Part shown: piece by piece, positions 13,777 to 22,503 of the stretch
Layout: every line of letters starts with the position of its first letter
Position numbering within the stretch: position 1 is the stretch's first letter
NCBI GenBank assembly: GCA_900767875.1
Contig: CAAGAT010000013.1
Span: forward strand, 1 to 29,011
Direction of reading: 5' to 3'
DNA from: an uncultured Sutterella sp.
Lineage (GTDB): Bacteria; Pseudomonadota; Gammaproteobacteria; Burkholderiales; Burkholderiaceae_F
DNA: 29,011 bases
Translations under genes and position numbers: made by a program
The notes under the pieces: model-generated
Databases searched by the model: none
What the model was told of the DNA's origin: nothing
What the model saw: the letters and a program-made list of their open reading frames with translations, nothing else

Positions 13777-14883
13777 ATGACGGCTCAAGAGAACCCTTTC
13801 AAATTCGGCACCGTCGTGGACGGGGATTTCTTCACGGACAGAACGCAAGAGCTGCCTAAAGTGCAGCAAATGCTCTCCGGCCACAATCACCTGGTGATGA
13901 TCAGTCCTCGACGGTACGGAAAAACAAGTCTGCTCTACAAAGCAATTCGCCAGATGAATCGACCGGCAGTTCGGGTCAATCTGCAAATGGCGATATCAGC
14001 TCAAAATTTGGCCGCGTTGCTATTGCGCTCGTTCTTTACCGTTCATCCCTGGGAACGGTTGAAGGATGCAATTAAGAAGTTCCGAGTCATTCCGACGTTA
14101 ACGTACAACCCCACAACCAATGATTTTGCCGTGTCATTCGGAACCGGCACCACGGGGTCTGTCGCTCTGGAAGACGTGCTGACGCTGATGAATGAGAAAA
14201 GCGATCCGTCAAAACGCCTGATCGTCGTGTTTGATGAATTTCAGGAAATCGCAAATTTTGAGCCCGGGACAGACAAACTGCTCCGAGCAACAATGCAGCT
14301 GCATGAGAACATCAACTATGTCTTCATGGGCAGTCAGGAAAGCATGATGACGGAAATGTTTGAGAGCGTTAAGTCTCCGTTTTTTCACTTCGGAGCATTC
14401 ATCCAACTCAAAAAGATTCCGTACGACGACTTCATGGAGTTTCTCTCGCAGCGACTCAATCCCATTCGGAGCAACCAATCCCGAGAGGATGCTGAAGAGA
14501 TCCTGAGACTCACACGATGCCACCCTTTCTATACCCAACAGTTGGCGGCCGGTTTCTGGGACCTATGCCAACGAGAAGCTGGGAACGCGATGGCTTCCAC
14601 GGCTGCGAGCGAGATTATGCGGAACCTCTCCGCCGTTTACGCATCCGTTTGGTCCAAACTTCCTCAAGCTCAGAAGCGCATTCTTGAAGTGCTGTCCAGA
14701 TCAGAGCCACTGTCGAGCATCCGAGATTACCCAGTCAGCTCTGTTTACTCAGCCATCTCCCGGATGAAAAAAGAAGGCCTTGTTGTGCGCGAAGACGGGT
14801 TCGAACTGGAAGACCCATTTTTTGCCCTATGGATCCGCAAAGAGCAGGATGCTGCGGCGCAAGGGCTTTCCAGTCTTTCGTAA
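13777..14883 (+). CDS. Stand-alone AAA/archaeal-type ATPase with C-terminal winged helix
   Basis: A 368-residue protein of the 'archaeal ATPase' (COG1672-like) class of STAND-related P-loop proteins. The opening ENPFKFGTVVDGDFFTDR is the class signature. Walker A is SPRRYGKTS (about 43-51), Walker B is LIVVFDEFQEI with the Asp-Glu pair at 153-154, and FMGSQ (about 185) suits sensor 1. Residues from about 300 read as a winged-helix domain (KRILEVLSRSE ... VYSAISRMKKEGLVVRE) ending EDPFFALWIRKEQ. Roles of the class are poorly defined; regulation, defence and mobile-element functions have been suggested. No clear ribosome site precedes the ATG. Base composition is visibly AT-richer than the flanking genes, pointing to horizontal acquisition. 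Confidence 0.8.
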   Translation: MTAQENPFKFGTVVDGDFFTDRTQELPKVQQMLSGHNHLVMISPRRYGKTSLLYKAIRQMNRPAVRVNLQMAISAQNLAALLLRSFFTVHPWERLKDAIKKFRVIPTLTYNPTTNDFAVSFGTGTTGSVALEDVLTLMNEKSDPSKRLIVVFDEFQEIANFEPGTDKLLRATMQLHENINYVFMGSQESMMTEMFESVKSPFFHFGAFIQLKKIPYDDFMEFLSQRLNPIRSNQSREDAEEILRLTRCHPFYTQQLAAGFWDLCQREAGNAMASTAASEIMRNLSAVYASVWSKLPQAQKRILEVLSRSEPLSSIRDYPVSSVYSAISRMKKEGLVVREDGFELEDPFFALWIRKEQDAAAQGLSSLS

Positions 14884-15290
14884 GACAAAACCGTCATGGT
14901 GCCTCGCGCTTACGATTGAAAACGGATGATGTTCTCCCAGTGCGGCGGAACGAAAAGCCAACGAAAGCAATTGAGCAAACCTGATTTACATTTTCTCAAT
15001 CGGCATCGAGATGCTCAATCTTTCACCCACAACCTGTAAAATGGCGGCTTTCGAATTTTTCCTTCGGGCACCGACCGGGTGCCCAAGGCCCCGGCGGCCG
15101 ACTCCGAAGCCTTGAGTGCGTGCGCCGTCCTTTCCAGTTGTCCCGCGGCTCTGGGTGGAAATGCGCTTTCCGCCGAAGGCTTGAGCCGCACACCGCAGTA
15201 ATCCATTAAGGCAAAACGCCCACGCTATCGGCCCGTCCGGCGCCTTCAAGGCACCGGGCTCAAAGCGTTTTGCCCCCTCGAGTAACAAAC
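14884..15290. other. 407-base intergenic region and leader of the RNA helicase gene
   Basis: No gene is apparent. The centre contains a strong hairpin: CCTT-C-GGGCACC (15061-15072) pairs with GGTGCCC-AAGG (15078-15088) around a 5-base loop with one bulged C; no T-run follows. A possible -10 TAAAAT is at 15037-15042 with a poor -35. If used, the helicase mRNA would have a structured leader of about 245 bases. Short CTCAAT/ATTGAG repeats occur at 14970-15020. Confidence 0.45.
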
Positions 15291-17174
<1,884 letters not shown>

Positions 17175-17185
17175 AATCAGGGATC

Positions 17186-17566
17186 ATGTCTGAAATATCC
17201 CTCACCCTCAAGCGAGCGGCCGCTGCTGCGGCCTCCTGCGCCTGCCTCGTCCTGGCGGGCTGCACGAGCACGCCCTCGATCGAAGGCCAAGTGATCGAAA
17301 TGCAGCGGCCGGTCACCCGCAACCTGCAGGCCCTGATGGAGGCGCCCGACCGCAAGCACCTCTCGTGCCGCTCGATCGATCCGCTCTCGGCCCAGCACGC
17401 CCTCAACGACATCGTTTTTGCCTGCGAGGAACTCGACGTGCAGGCCACGATCATCGAAATGCGCGACGCGGGATGGCGCTTGGTGAGCGTGGACGTGGGC
17501 AGCGAAACCACCCGCGACGGCGTGGTGGAGATGCCCCTGACGATCACCATCATCAAGCTCTTCTGA
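17186..17566 (+). CDS. Small predicted lipoprotein of unknown function
   Basis: A 126-residue protein with a lipoprotein signal peptide: positively charged start, Ala-rich hydrophobic stretch and the lipobox LAGC, with the acylated cysteine near residue 26. The mature part (about 100 residues) is mixed alpha/beta in character, contains two further cysteines (LSCRS and FACEE) that could form a disulphide, and shows no family I recognise. The start at 17186 has AGGG a few bases upstream. It sits 11 bases behind the helicase gene and ends at a strong terminator, so it is probably the last gene of that transcript. Confidence 0.75.
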   Translation: MSEISLTLKRAAAAAASCACLVLAGCTSTPSIEGQVIEMQRPVTRNLQALMEAPDRKHLSCRSIDPLSAQHALNDIVFACEELDVQATIIEMRDAGWRLVSVDVGSETTRDGVVEMPLTITIIKLF

Positions 17567-17571
17567 CGGGC

Positions 17572-17601
17572 AAGGCGGCCAAACGGCCGCCTTAGTTTTT
17601 T
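17572..17601 (+). terminator. Intrinsic terminator of the rhlE-lipoprotein unit
   Basis: AAGGCGGCC (17572-17580) and GGCCGCCTT (17585-17593) form a perfect 9-bp stem with an AAAC loop, followed by AGTTTTTT. Confidence 0.92.
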
Positions 17602-17607
17602 CACTGC

Positions 17608-17631
17608 GATGATAGTATCGATACTATCATC
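17608..17631. promoter_or_regulatory. Perfect 24-bp palindrome, site 1 (half GATGATAGTATC)
   Basis: The half-site GATGATAGTATC (17608-17619) is followed immediately by its exact reverse complement (17620-17631). It begins 6 bases after the upstream terminator, so it is unlikely to be part of it. It shares its core with site 2 at 17815. Degenerate relatives (TGATACT, TTGATAG, GACACTATGA) lie between them. Confidence 0.7.
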
Positions 17632-17814
17632 TAAAATAATTGAATTTGATACTAATTTGATAGCATCCGGGTTCCGCCTCAAGCGCGGTCATGACGGATC
17701 GGCAACACCGTGACACTATGACTGCCGTACGAATTCGGGATAGCGCCCCTCGTCCCCACAGCTTCAATATGTTCCGGAGAAAAATCGACATCGGGACAGA
17801 TTTTCATCATCATC

Positions 17815-17838
17815 CGTGATAGTATCGACACTATCACG
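17815..17838. promoter_or_regulatory. 24-bp near-palindrome, site 2 (half CGTGATAGTATC)
   Basis: CGTGATAGTATC (17815-17826) is mirrored by GACACTATCACG (17827-17838) with one mismatched pair. The shared core with site 1 is TGATAGTATCGA-ACTATCA. The centres are 207 bp apart. It lies 22 bases before the ATG of the downstream regulator gene; further half-sites TGATAG (17845) and TGATAGTAT (17866) follow. Autoregulation by that protein is likely (inference). Confidence 0.7.
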
Positions 17839-17843
17839 AAAAA

Positions 17844-17864
17844 ATGATAGAAAATGACACATGA
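17844..17864 (+). CDS. Possible 6-codon upstream ORF overlapping the regulator start
   Basis: ATG ATA GAA AAT GAC ACA TGA reads MIENDT and stops at a TGA that overlaps the ATG at 17861 (ATGA). This could couple translation of the regulator gene, which has no ribosome site of its own, but it could equally be chance in AT-rich DNA. Confidence 0.2.
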   Translation: MIENDT

Positions 17865-19189
17865 TTGATAGTATTCAGATTCCTTCTGCCGAAGGACCGC
17901 AGATTGAATTCAAGCCAGAGTGGACCGAAACGGCAAAAGAATGCTTTTGCGCTTTCCTGAACACCTCAGGCGGGAAAGCCTTTTTTGGTGTCGATAACGA
18001 TGGGCAAGTCGTCGGCATTGACAACCCGGATTTGGTGGAGCGCTCCATTCTTTCCGTGTTCCGATTTGCCATACATCCCCAGTCGATTGATCTGTGCAAA
18101 GTCACCCGCGAGACAGTCAACGGCCGAACTGTTGTTGTGGCGGACGTACTGGAAGGAGGTCATCCCCCCTACTTCGTGACGGTCTCAAAGGAAAGCGGTA
18201 AAGAGCGTTTGTGTTACATGCGTCGTGGCTCGAGCAACTACGCGGTAAATGATGATGAGCTCAAGGCACTGTACCGCAAGTCCGATGCAACCCCTTATGA
18301 GCTTCGTGCCTCACCGGAGCAAAAGTTAACGTTTGAGACGCTTACCAAATTCTTTGAGGCCGCCGGTATTGAGTTTTCCGAGCAGAAGTATCAGATCCTG
18401 GGGATGACCACAAACAGCGGCTTCTTCACCAACCTGGCTTTGTGGGTGTCGGATCAAAGCACCATTGAGACTCGCGTGGGCTTTTTTTCGGGCACGGACA
18501 AAGGATCCAATGCAGGCGGCATCCTCACATTTCAAGGCTGCATCGTGGATCAATACAACCGCATTCGAAAGCTCCTCAATAACCGTTTTGGCTTCTCGTA
18601 TGAAATCGGCGCATTTGATTTGCGCCGCGACGGGACGAGAAACGAGGTCAAAGACTACCCCGAGGCAGCCATTCGAGAGGCACTTGTCAACCTCTTTGTC
18701 CACCGCGATTTCAGCATCCCGGCAGCGTCGACCATCACCTGTTTTTCGGATCGCATTGAACTGCTAAGTTTCGGAGGACTGCTGCCCGAAGCCGATCCGG
18801 AACTTTTGAAGCTCGGCGCCTCCATGCCAAGGAACCCCAGGTTGGCGGAAATGCTGCTTCGCCTGTCCGCCATGGAGAAGTACGGGATCGGCATTCCGCT
18901 CATGTATTCGAGCTACAAACCCTATGGACTCGAACCCAAGCTCATCGAATATCCCAGAGCGTTGATGATCGTCTTGCCTCGCATCACTCTGCATCCGGAA
19001 AACCTCAGCGAGACCGAGAGGCACATTGTCGATTTCCTCAGGAACAAAGGAGCCAGCAAACGAGCAGAAATTCAGAATTCTTTGCAACGCTCTTACGGCT
19101 TTACGGTCAACGCTCTCCAGAGCATGCTGGAAAAGGGCATCGTCATGAAGGAAGGCGGTGGCCGCAACACCCGCTACCGGCTTCGTTAA
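17861..19189 (+). CDS. AlbA_2/Schlafen-type putative transcriptional regulator
   Basis: A 442-residue protein of the COG2865 class. The N-terminal AlbA_2 domain (about 1-130) shows EFKPEW, AFLNTSGGKAFFGVDNDGQVVGI and, further on, YMRRGSSNYAV. The middle carries the HATPase_c_4-like block DYPEAAIREALVNLFVHRDF ... SDRIELLSFGGLL (about 265-310). The C-terminus (about 380-442) is a winged helix (RHIVDFLRNKGASKRAEIQNSL) ending in a basic tail. Members are described as putative regulators and occur in defence and mobile islands. Two 24-bp palindromes lie upstream. Composition is AT-richer than its neighbours, suggesting transfer. No ribosome site is visible before the ATG. Confidence 0.85.
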   Translation: MIDSIQIPSAEGPQIEFKPEWTETAKECFCAFLNTSGGKAFFGVDNDGQVVGIDNPDLVERSILSVFRFAIHPQSIDLCKVTRETVNGRTVVVADVLEGGHPPYFVTVSKESGKERLCYMRRGSSNYAVNDDELKALYRKSDATPYELRASPEQKLTFETLTKFFEAAGIEFSEQKYQILGMTTNSGFFTNLALWVSDQSTIETRVGFFSGTDKGSNAGGILTFQGCIVDQYNRIRKLLNNRFGFSYEIGAFDLRRDGTRNEVKDYPEAAIREALVNLFVHRDFSIPAASTITCFSDRIELLSFGGLLPEADPELLKLGASMPRNPRLAEMLLRLSAMEKYGIGIPLMYSSYKPYGLEPKLIEYPRALMIVLPRITLHPENLSETERHIVDFLRNKGASKRAEIQNSLQRSYGFTVNALQSMLEKGIVMKEGGGRNTRYRLR

Positions 19190-19225
19190 CCAATTCGGGG
19201 GAGGCTTTTCCGACAAAAAACATGG

Positions 19226-19275
19226 AAACCGCGGCAACATCATAAGAATCAGGCGTGCCGCGGTTTGCCTTTTTT
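19226..19275 (+). terminator. Intrinsic terminator after the AlbA_2 regulator
   Basis: AAACCGCGGCA (19226-19236) pairs perfectly with TGCCGCGGTTT (19256-19266); the loop is 19 bases and a run of six T ends at 19275. Confidence 0.82.
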
Positions 19276-19346
19276 GCGGATTGCTCAGCAAAGCTGATCC
19301 AATCGCCTGCATAAGCACGTTTGCGATCGAACGGCACATTCGCCTC

Positions 19347-19352
19347 TACAAT
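19347..19352 (+). promoter_or_regulatory. Candidate -10 box of the aminopeptidase P gene
   Basis: TACAAT (19347-19352) lies 75 bases before the chosen start. The nearest -35-like hexamer, TTGCGA (19321-19326), is 20 bases away, which is long, so the assignment is weak. Confidence 0.3.
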
Positions 19353-19426
19353 GCAGTCAAACCATTGCCGTCCGTCCCCTGCGCCCCCCTATGGGTCGGA
19401 AGGCCTTTTGCGGAGAATTTTTGCTG

Positions 19427-21235
19427 ATGACTTCGGCCGTTTGCGATCGCCTGACCCGTCTGCGTCAGGCCATGCGCGATAAGGGGTACGACGCCTGGCT
19501 GGTGGCCAGCGCCGATCCCCATCTGTGCGAATACCTTCCCGAAAACTGGAAGTTTCTGCGGTATCTGACGGGCTTTACGGGCTCGTACGGCTCGCTGGTG
19601 GTCACACACGAGCGCGCGCTGTTATGGACCGACAGCCGCTACTGGGAGCAGGCCGCCGGGCAGCTCGAAGGCAGCGGCATTGAGCTCATGCGCCTGGGCG
19701 CGGCTGGCGTTCCGGCCCCGCAGCGCTGGCTGCAGCAAAACCTCGCCGCGGGCAGTGAACTTGCCTGTGACACGCTCACCCTGACAGAAAGCGTCTTTGA
19801 GCGGCTCTCCTGCGGCCTTTCCGAGCGCGGCATCGAAGTGACGGGCGACACCACCGTCATGGAACGCGTCTGGCTCGAGCGACCCGCCGCTGAAATCAAA
19901 CCCGTCTTTGTGTTCACCAACGGCCAGGAAAGCGTGGAGCAGAAAGTGCGCCGTGTCAGAGAGGCCGTGCACGAGGCCGGGGCCGAGGCTCTGTTGCTGT
20001 GCACGCTCGAAGACATTGCGTGGCTTACCAATCTCAGAGGCCGCGACATCGCCTGCACGCCCGTCTTTGCCGCGTATCTCACCGTCACGGACGAGGCGGT
20101 GACGCTTTACGTCAACCCCGAAAAACTCACCGATCCCGCGGTGGTGCAGCACTTGAAGGACGCAGGCATCGCTACGACCGACTACGCGCAGTGCCCTGGT
20201 GTCTTTGCCCAGACGCTCGCCGGTAAACGTGTTTTGCTCGACCCGTCGGCCGTCAGCCACGCCGTCTGCTCTCTCTTGCAAGAGGCCGGCGCCTCAATCA
20301 TCACGGGCGAGCGTCCCACCACCATTTTCAAGAGCCGCAAGAGCCGCGCCGAGCTCGATCTCTTACGCGAGGCCATGCGCCAGGACGGCGCGGCCCTGTG
20401 CGAGTTTTACGCCCAACTCGAAGAGCTTCTGGCGCGCGGCGACACCCCCACCGAGCTCGAACTCTCCGAGCTGTTGCACGCCGAGCGCGCCAAGCGCCCG
20501 GGCTTTATCGAAGACAGCTTCCCGGCGATCGTCGCCTTCGGCGCCAACGCCGCGCTGCCGCACTACTCGCCCGAGACGGGCAACAACGCCAAAATCGAGC
20601 GCTACGGCGACACCCTGCTTTTGATCGACTCGGGCGGCCAGTACCTGACGGGCACGACCGACATCACCCGCACGATCGTCATCGGCAATCCGACGGAGGC
20701 CATGCGCACGGACTACACGGCGGTGCTAAGGGGGCACATTGCCTTGGCCAACGCGGTTTTTCCCAAGGGCGCCTACGGCAGTCAGCTCGACACGCTCGTG
20801 CGCGCTCCCTTGTGGGAAATCGGGGCGGACTTCGGGCACGGCACGGGCCACGGCGTGGGCTTTGTGCTGTCGGTACACGAAGGGCCGGTGAGCATTTCGC
20901 CGAGGGCTCCGGCCAAGGAGTCGGCCGTCGTGGTGCCCGGGCTGGTTCTCTCGAATGAACCCGGGATCTACCGCGCGGGCAAATACGGCATCCGCACGGA
21001 AAACCTCATCACGCCCGTGCCGGATGAAACGATGCTCACGGCCATGCAGCCGATGCTGCACTTTGAGACGCTCACGCTCATACCCTACGACTCGCGCCTG
21101 ATTAAAACCGGGATGATGACGCCCGTGGAGATCAACTGGGTCAACGCCTACCACACCCGCGTCAAAGAGGAGCTCATGCCGCTTTTGACGCCGCGGGCAC
21201 AGGCGTGGCTTGAGAGAGCCGCCGAGATTATCTAG
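19427..21235 (+). CDS. Xaa-Pro aminopeptidase (aminopeptidase P, M24B), long form
   Basis: A 602-residue cytoplasmic metallopeptidase that removes N-terminal residues preceding proline. It is the long three-domain form (two creatinase-like N-terminal domains, then the pita-bread catalytic domain) rather than the ~440-residue E. coli PepP. Dinuclear metal ligands are seen as LLIDSGGQYLTGTTDITRT (two Asp), GHGTGHGVG (His), SNEPGIY (Glu) and GIRTEN (Glu). The N-terminus MTSAVCDRLTRLRQAM, followed by DAWLVASADPHLCEYLP, is typical. The ATG at 19427 has GGAG 11 bases upstream; the ATG at 19391 lacks a ribosome site. It is monocistronic, between two terminators. Confidence 0.92.
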   Translation: MTSAVCDRLTRLRQAMRDKGYDAWLVASADPHLCEYLPENWKFLRYLTGFTGSYGSLVVTHERALLWTDSRYWEQAAGQLEGSGIELMRLGAAGVPAPQRWLQQNLAAGSELACDTLTLTESVFERLSCGLSERGIEVTGDTTVMERVWLERPAAEIKPVFVFTNGQESVEQKVRRVREAVHEAGAEALLLCTLEDIAWLTNLRGRDIACTPVFAAYLTVTDEAVTLYVNPEKLTDPAVVQHLKDAGIATTDYAQCPGVFAQTLAGKRVLLDPSAVSHAVCSLLQEAGASIITGERPTTIFKSRKSRAELDLLREAMRQDGAALCEFYAQLEELLARGDTPTELELSELLHAERAKRPGFIEDSFPAIVAFGANAALPHYSPETGNNAKIERYGDTLLLIDSGGQYLTGTTDITRTIVIGNPTEAMRTDYTAVLRGHIALANAVFPKGAYGSQLDTLVRAPLWEIGADFGHGTGHGVGFVLSVHEGPVSISPRAPAKESAVVVPGLVLSNEPGIYRAGKYGIRTENLITPVPDETMLTAMQPMLHFETLTLIPYDSRLIKTGMMTPVEINWVNAYHTRVKEELMPLLTPRAQAWLERAAEII

Positions 21236-21278
21236 AAACGGCGCTTGACAGATCTTTACGCTCGTTTCAGTTTCACAA

Positions 21279-21304
21279 AAAACGGCGCAGGAAGCTGCCG
21301 TTTT
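21279..21304 (+). terminator. Intrinsic terminator of the aminopeptidase gene
   Basis: AAAACGGC (21279-21286) pairs with GCCGTTTT (21297-21304) around a 10-base loop; the T-run is only four bases. Confidence 0.65.
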
Positions 21305-21391
21305 CAAACGGCGGAGGAATGCGCCGCTAGAAAAAACAAAATATTTATCAAGCACGACTTTTCCGCAGTTTTGTGACATGATTTTGAGCTC

Positions 21392-22096
21392 ATGAAAACC
21401 GCTGCCACCCCTAGCTTCGTTGCCGAACTTCCCCTTCGTGTGGGCGCCGATGTTGAGGCGCTGCTCGAACGTACGTTCGACTTCGCACGCAATCTCTATA
21501 ACGCCACACTCGGTACGGTACTTGGTCGCTATCAGGCGCTGCGTGAGTCGCAGGACTGGCAGCTGGCGCGCGCTCTGCCCAAAACAGTAAAGAAAGGCGC
21601 ATCCGGCTGGGTGTACTCCAAGCACTACGAAAAAATCCGCACCGTATATGCCGATGCTCAGCGTCGTGCCGCCGCGCACCGCAAGTGCGTCTGCAATGAG
21701 GCGGTCAACTGGGTGCTCGGGCAGGCCGGATGCATCATCGTGGAAAAGAACAATTTCAAAGCGTTCCAAAAGTCGCGTTACGGTAAGTCGATTTCAAAGG
21801 CCGCTCCGGGGCAGTTTGTCACAAACCTGAACGTCAAGGCTGTAAGTGCCGGTCTGAAGGTTTTCATTGTTCCGCCCTATGAGTTGCGCCCGAGTCAGCA
21901 CGACATTGAAACGGGCCAATATGTCCGACACGAACTGTGTGAGCGCTGGGTCAAATTGGGTCAATCCGGGCTGTGGCTCAATCGGAACGCGCTGGCGGCC
22001 CTGAATCTGCTTTGGCTCGATGACGCCGCCACACGCTATTCTGCCGCCCGACGTTCTGAGCGAACGTTGGGAAGCCGTGAAACAGGTTGGGCTTGA
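21392..22096 (+). pseudogene. Truncated TnpB/IS605 OrfB-like protein
   Basis: A 234-residue product, against roughly 370-450 for intact TnpB. The N-terminal block (VEALLERTFDFARNLYNATL ... RALPK) is joined almost directly to the RuvC-II region (HRKCVCNEAVNWVL ... CIIVEKNNFKAF, Glu at 118). The segment with RuvC-I and its aspartate is absent. The zinc-finger region (RPSQHDIETG ... ERWVKLGQSG) has lost its cysteine pairs, and the RuvC-III motif D-R-D-x-N-A-A reads NRNALAA (197-203), with Asn in place of the catalytic Asp. Nuclease activity is therefore unlikely. The tail after LLWLD may be frameshifted: an overlapping frame (22020-22262) continues with SERWEAVKQVGLDAGW. Confidence 0.7.
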
Positions 22097-22310
22097 CGCC
22101 GGGTGGGTAGTGAAACTTCAAGCTCGACAAGAGTGTCGGGAGGATTTTCTCCGGCACTTTCTCGTGCGTGACCTCAAGGCCATGCGCGTCCGAGAGCTGC
22201 GTCAGAACCGCACCCGTGGGCGAAGTGACGCTCCGTTGTCTGCGCAAGCGGGCGGCGGATAGAGCTTCGTTCATATCGTGTGCACTCCGTCCGGATGGCC
22301 GAGGGGAAAC

Positions 22311-22330
22311 CCTCCGTCTTCAGACGGGGG
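22311..22330 (+). repeat. IS605-type right-end hairpin
   Basis: CCTCCGTCT and AGACGGGGG form a 9-bp stem with one T-G pair and a very short apical loop. Such hairpins mark the right ends of IS200/IS605 elements and the 3' part of their TnpB-associated RNA (family knowledge). Confidence 0.6.
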
Positions 22331-22347
22331 TTGTTTAGACCTAGAAT
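22319..22347 (+). promoter_or_regulatory. Candidate hybrid promoter at the IS right end
   Basis: TTCAGA (22319-22324), inside the hairpin, and TAGAAT (22342-22347), just outside it, are exactly 17 bases apart. If functional, the IS relic supplies the -35 box for the RND efflux operon starting at 22504. Confidence 0.35.
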
Positions 22348-22503
22348 AGTCGGGCATGCCGAGCATTGCGGCTCGAAAACCTCGGCGGCCGCGGCGTTTG
22401 TCGCCCGCCGCCGACCTTTCCGGGGACCGTGCTCATCCCTTGTTTGACCCCCGCCTCGCCCAATCCCTTCGTGGGCGACACGGCGGGTAACGAAGGACCA
22501 AAA

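Larger units (their letters stand above)
21306..22340 (+). mobile_element. Decayed IS605/IS1341-type element (TnpB only)
   Basis: The unit comprises a shortened TnpB-like gene and, downstream, a hairpin of the kind found at the right ends of IS200/IS605 elements: CCTCCGTCT (22311-22319) pairs with AGACGGGGG (22322-22330), followed by TTGTTTAGAC. No TnpA (Y1 transposase) is present, so it cannot move by itself. The left boundary is an estimate; the sequence just after the aminopeptidase terminator shows no clear left-end hairpin. Between the TnpB stop (22096) and the hairpin there is about 200 bases that in related elements would contain the guide-RNA scaffold region (family knowledge). Confidence 0.6.
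22097..22503. other. Right part of the IS relic and leader of the RND efflux operon
   Basis: Up to about 22340 this is the 3' part of the TnpB element with its terminal hairpin. From 22341 to 22503 there is a GC-rich stretch without a gene, containing a candidate -10 box at 22342 and ending with AAGGA (22493-22497) before the efflux adaptor gene. Confidence 0.45.

Noticed and set aside
19318..19449. CGTTTGCGATCG occurring twice, 120 bases apart, around the aminopeptidase start
   Set aside because: The second copy is within coding sequence and the core is a GC-rich palindrome; no other copies or structure nearby, so chance is likely.
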